Positions 7,219 through 15,111 of a stretch of 15,111 bases of DNA are shown here, one piece after another. The first letter of the stretch is position 1. The number at the start of each line of letters is the position of its first letter. The notes beneath the pieces were generated by a model that made no database searches, was not told the DNA's origin, and saw only the letters and a list, made by a program, of their open reading frames with translations. The translations under genes and the position numbers were made by a program. Source of the stretch: Chitinophagaceae bacterium (GTDB lineage Bacteria; Bacteroidota; Bacteroidia; Chitinophagales; Chitinophagaceae); the NCBI GenBank assembly GCA_947461645.1, contig CANHMN010000015.1, positions 1-15,111 of the forward strand, written 5' to 3'.

Positions 7219-7761
7219 ATGTATGGAATAATCAACAAATCAATAGGCGAATTGGTGGCCAAAAATTTTGGAGAAGATAAATGGGATGCTGTTTTAAAAA
7301 AAAGCGGTATGGAAGACGACTATTTTATCAGCAATGAAGCCTATGATGACGCTATTACCTACAAATTGGCAGGGTCTGTTGCCGAGGTGATGAACATTAC
7401 ACTCGAACAAGTTTTGTTTGCATTTGGAGAATGGTGGATTTTGGAAACAACCCGAACAAAATACGGCGGCTTGTTGCAAAGCGGAGGAAGTAATCTCAAG
7501 GAATTTTTAATGAACCTGCCTCTTTTTCACAACCATATTATGCTTCTTTACCCCAAGCTTACTCCACCTGAATTTAGGGTGAGTGATATTAACGATAATA
7601 GCATTTGCATTCATTATTATTCTAAAAGAGTTGGCTTGAAGGAATTTGTAAGGGGCTTACTTTCAGGCTTAGGTAAACTATTCAACACTGAAACGGTTAT
7701 TGAACACATGGATTCCAAGGACAATGGCAACGATCATGAAATATTTAAAGTAAGTTGGTAA
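7219..7761 (+). CDS. H-NOX haem nitric oxide/gas sensor protein
   Basis: This is a stand-alone cytoplasmic H-NOX (HNOB) domain of 180 residues, the full family length, starting at the expected MYGIINKSIGELV. The proximal haem ligand is predicted as His104 in LPLFHNHIMLLYPKLTPPEFRV, which aligns with the His105 region of soluble guanylate cyclase beta1. The YxSxR haem-propionate motif is Tyr133-Ser135-Arg137 (YYSKR), followed by the usual GLKEFVRGLLSGLGKLF helix. No Tyr is present in residues 138-155, where O2-binding H-NOX proteins carry the distal Tyr, so an NO/CO-selective rather than O2-binding sensor is inferred. The stop is 3 nt before the ATG of an HNOBA-domain histidine kinase, which implies translational coupling and a direct partner. 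The likely role is to report NO by controlling that kinase's autophosphorylation. Confidence 0.95.
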   Translation: MYGIINKSIGELVAKNFGEDKWDAVLKKSGMEDDYFISNEAYDDAITYKLAGSVAEVMNITLEQVLFAFGEWWILETTRTKYGGLLQSGGSNLKEFLMNLPLFHNHIMLLYPKLTPPEFRVSDINDNSICIHYYSKRVGLKEFVRGLLSGLGKLFNTETVIEHMDSKDNGNDHEIFKVSW

Positions 7762-7764
7762 TTC

Positions 7765-10128
7765 ATGAATTTGAAGCTTTCCATAAACCTCTCCGACCTT
7801 AACAGCTTTTTTCCCTTCTTTTTGTTGATGAATGAAAAGATGGAAATCATTTCCTGCGGAAAATCTATTCAAAAACTTCTTACTGATCTCACAAATAAAA
7901 ACTTCAATACAGTTTTTGCCCTAGAAAGGCCCCATTATGAATCGCTCACATTTGATGAGCTCAAAGGGCTTGACAACCAAATGATTGTATTAAAGTGTAA
8001 AGAACAATCCTCTATTACCCTTCGAATGCAACCTCAATTCATTGAGGAAGAAATAAAAATACTAGTTGTAGGATCTCCATGGTTCGATACTGTTGATACC
8101 TTGGCAGAAAGCGGTTTAAAGATAAGCGACTTCGCTGCTTACAGCCCTCAAATTGATTTGTTGCATATTTTAAGCAGTCAGGAAATTGTAAACACTGAAT
8201 TGAAGGAGGTGCTTGAAAAAACAGCGAATCAAAAAAATGCACTAAAATCCGCAAACGAAAGAATACAATTGATATCCCAAGACCTTGAAACTGCAAACAA
8301 TCGTTTTGAATACGCAATTAAAGCCTCTAACGAAGCTATTTTTGATTGGGATATTGCAAATGATAAACTGTATTTCGGGAATGAATGGGGTAAGATTTTC
8401 GGCCAGTTGAATACCAGAGAAGAAAATACCATGCAAAACAATTTCGACAGGATTCACCCTGATGATATTGAAAGAATAAACGACAGAATAAGAGAAATTA
8501 TCAAATCAGATCAAACCCAATGGAATGAAGAATACAGGTACATGAAATCCAACGGGGAATACGCCGCTGTTTCCAATAGAGCTACCATATTAAGAGACCA
8601 CAATGGAAGGGCGGTCAGAATGATTGGACTTTTGAAAGACATCACCCAACAACGTAAAGAAGAGGAACAACTCCGTTTACTTGAATCTGTAATCAAATAT
8701 ACCAATGATGCTGTGGTAATCACAGAAGCCAAACCTCACAAACCTATTGTTTTTGTAAATGAAGCTTTTACAAAAATCACAGGTTATACCTTTTCAGAAG
8801 TTTTGGGCAAAAATCCGAAAATCTTTCAAGGACCAAATTCCGATAAAGAAGCTCTTCAGAATATAAGGACAGCAATTGAGTCATTCGAGCACTGCGAAGT
8901 AAATACCGTCAATTACAAAAAAAGCGGCGAAGAATATTGGGTTAGTATTTCAATCAGTCCCATCCTTGACAATCAGGGCATTTGCACGCATTGGATTGCT
9001 ATTGAAAGAGACATCACAAATCAAAAAAATACAGAGCAAGAAATTAAAATACAAAAAAAATTCACGGATGACATCCTGAACAACCTGCCTGCAGATGTTG
9101 CAGTTTTTGACGAAAATCACAGGTATCTTTTTATCAATCCGAATGCTGTCAAAAATGATGAACTCAGACAATGGATGATTGGTAAAAACGATTTTGATTA
9201 TGCTAAACTTAGGGGGATAGATGACACACTTGCCAGAAAAAGAAGAGAAATTTTTGACCACACCGTAAATACTGCATCAACATACGAATGGGTTGATGCT
9301 CATACCGGAAAGGATGGCGACCGTTACATCCTTAGAAAATTTTACCCCTATTTTGAAAAGAACAAATTAAAATTTGTAATCGGTTATGGTATAGACATTA
9401 CAGAAAGAAAACTCATAGAAATCAAATTGAGCGAAGCGCTTGAAGAAGTTCAAAAAAGCAACTCCGAATTGGAGCAATTTGCTTATGTGGCCTCACATGA
9501 TCTGCAGGAGCCGCTCAGAATGGTAACGAGCTTTCTAACCCAACTGGAAAAAAAATATGCAGAAAATTTAGACGCCAGGGCTAAAGAATATATTTACTAT
9601 GCTGTTGATGGTGCTAAAAGAATGCGGCAAATCATTTTAGATTTATTGGAATTTTCAAGAGTCGGAAAAAATGATGAAAAAACAACCAAGATTGACATGA
9701 ATGAAATTGTCAATGAAATCAAAATACTACACAGCAAACAAATACATGACCTTAATGCAACCATCAACAACGAAGAGCTTCCCGTTATTACGGGAATTAA
9801 GACTCCAGTAAGACAAGTTTTTCAAAACCTGATTGGAAATGCATTGAAATACAGCAAAAAAGATATTCCCCCATACATAAGCATCCAGTTCGAAAAAAAG
9901 GAAAAGGAATGGCTATTTTCAATTACAGACAATGGAATTGGTATTGAACCTCAGTTTCATGAAAAAATATTTGCCATTTTTCAAAGACTTCACAACAAGG
10001 ATGAGTATTCAGGAACAGGCATAGGACTAGCAATTACCAAAAAAATCGTTGAAAATCTAGGTGGTAAAATATGGCTAGAATCTGCTATAAATAAAGGAAC
10101 TACTTTTTATTTCACCATTCCTTCATAA
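7765..10128 (+). CDS. HNOBA-PAS-PAS-PAS sensor histidine kinase, H-NOX partner
   Basis: This is a 787-residue soluble histidine kinase; no membrane segment is visible. Residues about 12-145 match HNOBA, the H-NOX-associated PAS-like domain of soluble guanylate cyclase: CGKSIQKLL, RPHYESLTF, VVGSPWFDTVDTLAESGLKISDF, then DLLHILSSQE. A heptad-like coiled coil follows at about 140-182. Next come three PAS/PAC units at about 180-298 (IHPDD; LLKDITQQRK), 305-422 (LOV-like but Cys-less; ERDITNQK) and 432-550 (YGIDITERK). The HisKA H-box is FAYVASHDLQEPLR with His578, of the phytochrome-like kinase class. The ATPase has Asn692 (NLIGNALKYS), DNGIGI (722-727), IFAIFQRL and GTGIGLAI (750-757). All kinase residues look intact. 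It lies 3 nt behind the H-NOX gene and 19 nt before an Rcp1-type response regulator, its likely phosphate acceptor. NO input through H-NOX and HNOBA is inferred. Confidence 0.93.
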   Translation: MNLKLSINLSDLNSFFPFFLLMNEKMEIISCGKSIQKLLTDLTNKNFNTVFALERPHYESLTFDELKGLDNQMIVLKCKEQSSITLRMQPQFIEEEIKILVVGSPWFDTVDTLAESGLKISDFAAYSPQIDLLHILSSQEIVNTELKEVLEKTANQKNALKSANERIQLISQDLETANNRFEYAIKASNEAIFDWDIANDKLYFGNEWGKIFGQLNTREENTMQNNFDRIHPDDIERINDRIREIIKSDQTQWNEEYRYMKSNGEYAAVSNRATILRDHNGRAVRMIGLLKDITQQRKEEEQLRLLESVIKYTNDAVVITEAKPHKPIVFVNEAFTKITGYTFSEVLGKNPKIFQGPNSDKEALQNIRTAIESFEHCEVNTVNYKKSGEEYWVSISISPILDNQGICTHWIAIERDITNQKNTEQEIKIQKKFTDDILNNLPADVAVFDENHRYLFINPNAVKNDELRQWMIGKNDFDYAKLRGIDDTLARKRREIFDHTVNTASTYEWVDAHTGKDGDRYILRKFYPYFEKNKLKFVIGYGIDITERKLIEIKLSEALEEVQKSNSELEQFAYVASHDLQEPLRMVTSFLTQLEKKYAENLDARAKEYIYYAVDGAKRMRQIILDLLEFSRVGKNDEKTTKIDMNEIVNEIKILHSKQIHDLNATINNEELPVITGIKTPVRQVFQNLIGNALKYSKKDIPPYISIQFEKKEKEWLFSITDNGIGIEPQFHEKIFAIFQRLHNKDEYSGTGIGLAITKKIVENLGGKIWLESAINKGTTFYFTIPS

Positions 10129-10147
10129 ATATTTTCTATATTAGCCT

Positions 10148-10597
10148 ATGGAGAAATTTAGTGTCTTATTGGTTGAAGACAATGAAGGCGATATCCTACT
10201 TACCAAGGAAGCGCTTGAGTCAAGTCGATACATTGGCCAGCTTACCACACTCAGAAACGGACAGGCCGCCATTGATTACCTCGAAAATACCTTGGAGGAT
10301 AGGAATGCTACTTTACCCGGTATCATTTTGCTAGATATCAACCTACCCAAAAAAAACGGACTCGAGGTTCTTCAGTTCATCAAAACCCATGACAAACTGA
10401 AACATTTGCCCGTTTTGATGTTAACTACTTCCTCTGCCGAAAAAGACATAATGACTTCCTATCAAAACCACGCCAATTGTTTCATATCGAAACCAATTCA
10501 AATTGACGATTTTATGGAGCTGATTAGCAAGGTGGAAGAATTTTGGCTGAATACAGTTGCCATTCCAAATAGAAAAAACATCAGCTTTCATGGATAA
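10148..10597 (+). CDS. Single-domain response regulator (Rcp1/CheY-like)
   Basis: This 149-residue protein is only a receiver domain. The acidic pocket is Glu10-Asp11 in LLVEDNEGD, the phosphoacceptor is Asp63 in IILLDINLPKKNG, the switch Thr is Thr93 in LPVLMLTTSS, and Lys115 is in FISKPIQIDDF. The EDNEGDILLTKEALE helix start and the long beta3-alpha3 loop are typical of Rcp1-type regulators that pair with phytochrome-like kinases having ASHDLQEPLR H-boxes, exactly the type encoded just upstream. There is no output domain; about 20 residues follow the last receiver helix. It is likely the direct acceptor of the HNOBA kinase, passing phosphate on or acting by protein contact. Its last 8 nt overlap the start of the next gene (ATGGATAA). 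Confidence 0.93.
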   Translation: MEKFSVLLVEDNEGDILLTKEALESSRYIGQLTTLRNGQAAIDYLENTLEDRNATLPGIILLDINLPKKNGLEVLQFIKTHDKLKHLPVLMLTTSSAEKDIMTSYQNHANCFISKPIQIDDFMELISKVEEFWLNTVAIPNRKNISFHG

Positions 10598-12005
10598 AGC
10601 AACTCCACTGAGAATTTTAGTCATTGAGGATAATCCCGGTGACTTTCTGCTTATTCGTGATTACCTCGAAGAACAAATAGATTCCTTAGACCTTATTCAT
10701 GCCAATCGTTATTCTGAAGCAAAGAATATTCTCAGCATTAAAGAAACGTATTTTGATGTTATACTGCTCGACCTAACATTGCCGGACAATTTTGGTGAGC
10801 AACTGATTACTGATATGATGAGTATAAACAAAGGCGCTCCTTTAATAGTACTCACGGGCTTCTCTGATGTAGATTTTGGCATAAAATCATTATCTCTAAA
10901 AGCGTCGGATTACCTGGTTAAAGATGATATCAACCCGGTATCACTTTTCAAAAGCATCAAATACAACATCGAAAGAAAGAAAACCAATTTGTTGCTTGAA
11001 GAGTCAGAGAAAAAATACAGCAACCTTTTTCAGTTGAGTCCCCAACCCATGTGGATTTTTGATACAGAAAAATTTGATTTCATTCAGGTAAACAAAGCAG
11101 CAATAGATCACTATGGTTACACTGAAGAGGAGTTTTTGTCTATGAATATGACAGATATTGTTGTTTTTAACGGGGATGAGGAGGAGATTATTAAAAAGGC
11201 AAAAGATATTTCTTCCAGCAACAATGTATCCAAAGGTAGATACACTCATCGTAAAAAATCAGGAGAAGAAATCTTGGTGGAAATATATGGAAGTAAGATT
11301 CAAATCAATGACAAAGATTTTGAATCGGTGATTGCCATTGATGTCACTGAAAAGGTAAGAATGGAACACAAAATCACCAAAGCCATTATCAAAACGCAAG
11401 AAGATGAAAGGTTTGAAATTGGCAGCGAGCTGCACGACAATGTTTGTCAAATCCTTGCCAGCAGCCAGCTGAGCCTAGAAATGCTTAAAGATAATCTTCC
11501 GCCTAATGCTGAACAATGGTTCAACAAATCGAAACAATTCATCAATCTGGCATTGGAAGAAATCAGGAACATTTCTCACAAACTAGCGCCTGCTTTTTTT
11601 GAATACACAACTATTGAAGATACTTTTCATGAATTACTCAATGACATCAACGCCAACAATAAATACCAGATTGATTTAAAAATTGAAGAAGAAGTTGTTA
11701 ATCAAAAGATAGCCTCTGAACTACAGCTCAACTTATACCGAATACTTCAGGAGCAATTAAGAAATATCACCAAATACGCCAATGCAGATCACATAACCGT
11801 TGAATTGAAACTCGAACAACAAGAATTGCTGTTCAATATAATCGACAACGGAATCGGATTCAATTATGATGAGGTAAAAAAGGGCATCGGTCTATCCAAT
11901 ATCAAAAGAAGAGCGGAATTGTTTTTTGGAAAAATGGAAATTGAATCAGCACCCGGACAAGGATGCAAAATGATCATACAAATTCCTTTGCAATCCAATA
12001 AATAG
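10590..12005 (+). CDS. Receiver-PAS-histidine kinase (HisKA_3/NarX type)
   Basis: The ATG at 10590 overlaps the upstream stop as ATGGATAA and gives 471 residues. An in-frame ATG at 10557 would add 11 residues inside the preceding gene and is less likely. Domains are an N-terminal receiver at 7-125 (IEDNPGD with Glu13/Asp14, phosphoacceptor Asp61 in VILLDLTLPD, Thr89, Lys111), a PAS domain at about 143-255 (FQLSPQPMWIFDTE to AIDVTEKVR), HisKA_3 with His282 in ERFEIGSELHDNVCQILA, and a NarX-like HATPase with Asn392 (EQLRNITKYANA), IDNGIGF (418-424) and KGIGLSNIKRR. No transmembrane segment is seen. The kinase could be switched by phosphorylation of its own receiver from the HNOBA kinase, making it the second tier of a relay. 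HisKA_3 kinases normally signal to NarL/LuxR-type regulators, none of which is encoded here, so the final target probably lies elsewhere. Confidence 0.92.
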   Translation: MDKATPLRILVIEDNPGDFLLIRDYLEEQIDSLDLIHANRYSEAKNILSIKETYFDVILLDLTLPDNFGEQLITDMMSINKGAPLIVLTGFSDVDFGIKSLSLKASDYLVKDDINPVSLFKSIKYNIERKKTNLLLEESEKKYSNLFQLSPQPMWIFDTEKFDFIQVNKAAIDHYGYTEEEFLSMNMTDIVVFNGDEEEIIKKAKDISSSNNVSKGRYTHRKKSGEEILVEIYGSKIQINDKDFESVIAIDVTEKVRMEHKITKAIIKTQEDERFEIGSELHDNVCQILASSQLSLEMLKDNLPPNAEQWFNKSKQFINLALEEIRNISHKLAPAFFEYTTIEDTFHELLNDINANNKYQIDLKIEEEVVNQKIASELQLNLYRILQEQLRNITKYANADHITVELKLEQQELLFNIIDNGIGFNYDEVKKGIGLSNIKRRAELFFGKMEIESAPGQGCKMIIQIPLQSNK

Positions 12006-12048
12006 CTTTCTTATTTCCTGACATTCAGATGATTCGAAAATCTAAACA

Positions 12049-12077
12049 TTGTTATTGTAAATTCTCTTTTACATTTG
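12049..12077 (+). promoter_or_regulatory. Candidate Bacteroidota promoter of the Asp-box protein gene
   Basis: TTG at 12049-12051 and TACATTTG at 12070-12077, separated by 18 nt, match the Bacteroidota pattern TTG-N17-23-TAnnTTTG. Transcription would start only about 8 nt before the ATG at 12092, an unusually short leader. The 86-bp gap after the kinase gene shows no obvious terminator, so read-through from the signalling operon is also possible. Confidence 0.5.
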
Positions 12078-12091
12078 CTAAAATTTTGGTT

Positions 12092-15000
12092 ATGAGAAAA
12101 ATTACCCTTTTTGTAGTAGTGCTTTTATCTTTCCAGGGAGCAAACTCCCAAACCATCGACCTCAGCAAACAATTCAAAAACTTAAAACCAAGAAACATCG
12201 GACCTGCCAGTATGAGCGGCAGAATAACGTCTATTGATGCGGTTGAGAAAAATACAAATACCATTTGGCTTGGCGCTGCCAGCGGTGGCGTTTGGAAAAC
12301 CGAAAATGGCGGAGGAAGTTGGAAACCTGTTTTTGATGAACAATCCATACAAAATATTGGCTCCATTGCCATTCAACAAAACAACCCACAGGTAGTTTGG
12401 GTTGGCACCGGAGAAGGAAATCCGAGAAACTCACTTAATATCGGAGCAGGAATTTACAAAACCATGGATGGCGGAAAAACCTTTAAATGCATGGGTTTGA
12501 AAGAAACCAGAAACATACACCGCATCATCATCGACCCCAACAATACCAATACAGTATATGTTGGTGCTATCGGAAACCCCTATGCGCAATACAAAGAAAA
12601 AGGACTTTATAAAACAACCGACGGCGGAGAAACCTGGGAACAAATTCTTAAAACCAATGATACTAGTGGCGTTTGCGATATGGTAATGGATGCCACCAAT
12701 CCAAACAAATTGTTTGTTGCCATGTGGCAGCACTACCGAACACCATACAGCTTTATGAGCGGTGGAAAAGGAAGTGGGTTTTACATGACTATTGACGGCG
12801 GAAAAAATTTCATCAAACTGGGTAAAGACAATGGTCTACCAGAAGGCGATTACGGCAGAATTGGTGTTACGATTTGTAAAACCAACCCAAACAGAGTTTA
12901 CGCCCTTATAGAAGCAAAGAAAAATGGTTTATACAAAAGTGATGACGGCGGCTACAATTGGGAATTGGTAAACAGCGATAAGGATGTAGTAACCAACAGA
13001 CCTTTTTATTTTCAGGACATCATTTGTGATCCTAAAAATGAAAACAGACTTTGGATGATCAATCAAATTGTAACCATGAGTGAAGACGCCGGTAAAACTT
13101 TTAAAACAGTAATAGCCTACAGAAACATTCATCCGGATCATCATGCTTTCTGGATAAATCCCAATGACCCCAACTTTATCATTGATGGTAATGATGGTGG
13201 TATTGGAATTACAAGAGATAGAGGCAAGACTTGGATTTTCGATGAAAAACTACCTGTAGGTCAGTTCTACCACATCAATGTTGACAATCAAAGACCATAC
13301 AATGTAATGGGTGGCATGCAAGACAATGGAAGCTGGCGAGGCCCTGCTTACACTTGGATTGACGACGGCATTAAAAATTATTACTGGGAAAGTCTTTATG
13401 GCGGAGATGGCTTTGATGTTATGCCAGACGCTGAAGAAAAAGACTGGGTATATACCATGAGCCAGGAAGGCAATCTCGTTAGAACGAATATCTCAACAGG
13501 TGAGACATGGGGCATTAAACCTCCTATGATGGATAAGAAAGCACCATTACGTTTCAATTGGAACAGCGCGATAGCTCAAGATCCTTTTGATAAAAAAACA
13601 ATTTACTTCGGAAGCCAGTATGTACATAAAAGTATAAACAAAGGGGTAAGCTGGGAAACCATCAGTCCTGATTTGAGCAACAACGATTCCTCACAAATCG
13701 ATCAAAGTAAAAACGGTGGATTGAGTGTTGATATTACAGGTGCTGAAAACCATTGTACTATCCTTTGCATAGAACCCAGTGCTTTGCAGAAGGATTTAAT
13801 TTGGGCAAGTACGGATGATGGTAATATTCAACTTACAAGAGATGGCGGGAAGACCTGGATCAATGTATCTAACAACATCAAAGGATTGTCAAAAGGAATT
13901 TGGATTCCTCAATTACGTGCAAGCAGACACAATCCTGCTGAGGCATTCGCGGTAATGAACGATTACAGAAGAGGCGATGATAAACCCTATATCTTTAGAA
14001 CAACCGACTTTGGAAAAACTTGGACAAGACTTGTAGATGAAAAGAAAGTAAACGGTTATGCGCTTTGTATGATACAAGATCCGGTTGAGCCGAATTTGTT
14101 TTTTGTAGGAACTGAAAATGGTTTATGGGTGAGCTTCGACAACGGCAAAAATTTTCAGCAATTTAAAAATGGTTATCCAAGCGTATCCACCTTCGATCTT
14201 GCCATTCAGGAAAGAGAAGCTGATTTATGCATTGCAACCTTTGGCAGAAGTTTGTGGGTGCTGGATGATATAAGACCTTTGCGCAAACTCGCCTCCACAA
14301 ACGGTACACCGGAAAAAACTTTGACCGTTTTCAATACACCGGAAGGCGTAATGGCCACTTTCAAAAACACGCCGGGTTACCAATGGAGCACCTGGGGAAT
14401 TTGGGATGCAGAAAATAGAAAATCAGGATTGCCTGTTTCCTTTTACATCAAATCGTTCCCTCCAAAAGAAAAAAAGGATTCAGTTGGTACTGATAAAAAT
14501 GAAAAGAAAGAACAAACGAAAAAAGAAGTAATTGATACCGTTACTGTAAAAATATACAACGAAGTCGACTCACTCATAAGAACGCTGAAATGGAAAGTAG
14601 ACACAGGTTTCAACAGAATGACATGGAACATGGAGGAAAGAGGTCAAAGACAAATCGGAAGTGCCAAACCAAAGGAAAATGCACCTGAACCAGGAGGACC
14701 AAGAGTATTACCCGGAAAATACAAATTGATGTTATCTCTCGGCAAAGAAAAGGACAGCGCTATAGCTACAATAATTGATGATCCGAGACTTGAAGACAGA
14801 ACAACCATAAGAAAAGCACAGCAATTGATGCAGAAAAGGCTTTTCAGAAGCGTAGACAGCTTAAATACTGCTATGGATAAATTGACCGACATTGAAGATG
14901 CGATTGTAAAAGTAAACGCCTTGATTAAAGATGAAAAAGGCAATGATATTGATAGTATCAACAAGCAAACTAAAAATATAGAAAAAGAAATCAAAAACAT

Positions 15001-15111
15001 CCGTGAATTCATCAAAGGAAAAGAGCAGGAAAAACAAGGTTACGGTCAGGTTGAACAGGTAACAGTTTTGAATGTGTATTATGAAGCTCAGCAATACATC
15101 AGAAATAAAAA
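12092..15111 (+). CDS. Secreted multi-Asp-box (BNR/sortilin-like) beta-propeller protein, 3' end outside window
   Basis: The frame is open from ATG 12092 to the window end (1006 complete codons, no stop). Residues 1-19 form a signal peptide (MRKITLFVVVLLSFQGANS, cleavage likely before Gln20), so the product is exported. From about residue 70 to 690 there are about eleven Asp-box motifs (S/T-x-D/N-x-G-x-x-W/F), such as TENGGGSW, TMDGGKTF, TTDGGETW, SDDGGYNW, TRDGGKTW and SFDNGKNF. These mark beta-propeller blades of sialidase/VPS10-like type. Other family marks are NIGPASMSGRI near 36-45 and MGGMQDNGSW near 406. A Lys/Glu-rich low-complexity stretch starts near residue 790, and helical, coiled-coil-like sequence fills about 905-985. 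Databases often label this Bacteroidota family glycosyl hydrolase or VPS10 domain protein; no catalytic residues are evident and the substrate is unknown. A TAnnTTTG promoter lies just upstream. Confidence 0.88.
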   Translation, partial: MRKITLFVVVLLSFQGANSQTIDLSKQFKNLKPRNIGPASMSGRITSIDAVEKNTNTIWLGAASGGVWKTENGGGSWKPVFDEQSIQNIGSIAIQQNNPQVVWVGTGEGNPRNSLNIGAGIYKTMDGGKTFKCMGLKETRNIHRIIIDPNNTNTVYVGAIGNPYAQYKEKGLYKTTDGGETWEQILKTNDTSGVCDMVMDATNPNKLFVAMWQHYRTPYSFMSGGKGSGFYMTIDGGKNFIKLGKDNGLPEGDYGRIGVTICKTNPNRVYALIEAKKNGLYKSDDGGYNWELVNSDKDVVTNRPFYFQDIICDPKNENRLWMINQIVTMSEDAGKTFKTVIAYRNIHPDHHAFWINPNDPNFIIDGNDGGIGITRDRGKTWIFDEKLPVGQFYHINVDNQRPYNVMGGMQDNGSWRGPAYTWIDDGIKNYYWESLYGGDGFDVMPDAEEKDWVYTMSQEGNLVRTNISTGETWGIKPPMMDKKAPLRFNWNSAIAQDPFDKKTIYFGSQYVHKSINKGVSWETISPDLSNNDSSQIDQSKNGGLSVDITGAENHCTILCIEPSALQKDLIWASTDDGNIQLTRDGGKTWINVSNNIKGLSKGIWIPQLRASRHNPAEAFAVMNDYRRGDDKPYIFRTTDFGKTWTRLVDEKKVNGYALCMIQDPVEPNLFFVGTENGLWVSFDNGKNFQQFKNGYPSVSTFDLAIQEREADLCIATFGRSLWVLDDIRPLRKLASTNGTPEKTLTVFNTPEGVMATFKNTPGYQWSTWGIWDAENRKSGLPVSFYIKSFPPKEKKDSVGTDKNEKKEQTKKEVIDTVTVKIYNEVDSLIRTLKWKVDTGFNRMTWNMEERGQRQIGSAKPKENAPEPGGPRVLPGKYKLMLSLGKEKDSAIATIIDDPRLEDRTTIRKAQQLMQKRLFRSVDSLNTAMDKLTDIEDAIVKVNALIKDEKGNDIDSINKQTKNIEKEIKNIREFIKGKEQEKQGYGQVEQVTVLNVYYEAQQYIRNK

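Noticed and set aside
10557..10589. Upstream ATG for the REC-PAS-kinase
   Set aside because: It would add 11 residues lying wholly inside the preceding receiver gene; the ATG at 10590 gives the common ATGGATAA stop/start overlap and a normal receiver N-terminus.
12052..12733. Several minus-strand open frames of 65-106 codons
   Set aside because: They are antisense to the Asp-box protein gene, overlap each other and have no recognisable features; the plus-strand frame is continuous with clear repeats.
14644..15094. Minus-strand open frames of 123 and 77 codons with hydrophobic, Ser/Phe-rich translations
   Set aside because: They mirror the Lys/Glu-rich coding sequence of the plus-strand gene; the apparent hydrophobicity is a by-product of reverse-complementing A-rich codons.

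Overview
The window looks like a Bacteroidota chromosome, probably a Sphingobacteriia/Chitinophagia-type member. The reasons are AT-rich DNA, start codons without clear Shine-Dalgarno sequences, two matches to the Bacteroidota -7 promoter consensus TAnnTTTG, a fused ThrA with thrA-thrB-thrC order, and families common in that phylum (YkuD_2 L,D-transpeptidase, secreted multi-Asp-box protein). No tRNA, rRNA, CRISPR array, insertion sequence or phage gene was seen.

Bases 1-7003 are mostly a minus-strand amino-acid block. After the 3' end of a plus-strand ribonuclease Z gene come, in transcription order from 7003 down to 268: a threonine-rich leader peptide with a transcription attenuator, thrA (aspartokinase-homoserine dehydrogenase), thrB (homoserine kinase), thrC (threonine synthase), a likely terminator, a secreted L,D-transpeptidase and dapA. 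ThrA makes aspartate semialdehyde and takes it toward threonine. DapA uses the same intermediate for lysine and diaminopimelate, and L,D-transpeptidases act on diaminopimelate-containing wall peptides. The thrA-thrB spacer is almost entirely a heptanucleotide tandem repeat that touches the thrB start codon.

Bases 7004-7218 are a divergent intergenic region with a 9-bp-arm inverted repeat.

Bases 7219-12005 are a compact plus-strand four-gene signalling operon. It encodes an H-NOX haem gas sensor, a histidine kinase that starts with an HNOBA domain (the domain that follows H-NOX in animal soluble guanylate cyclase) and continues as coiled coil-PAS-PAS-PAS-HisKA-HATPase, an Rcp1-type single-domain response regulator, and a second kinase of REC-PAS-HisKA_3-HATPase type. 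The first two genes are 3 nt apart and the last two overlap by 8 nt. This reads as a nitric-oxide-responsive phosphorelay that repeats the guanylate cyclase domain order, split over two genes and with a kinase as output. No DNA-binding or second-messenger output is encoded beside it. This operon and the thr attenuator are the two most interesting parts of the window.

From 12092 to the window end is the start of a large secreted protein with about eleven Asp-box (BNR) repeats, truncated by the window edge.
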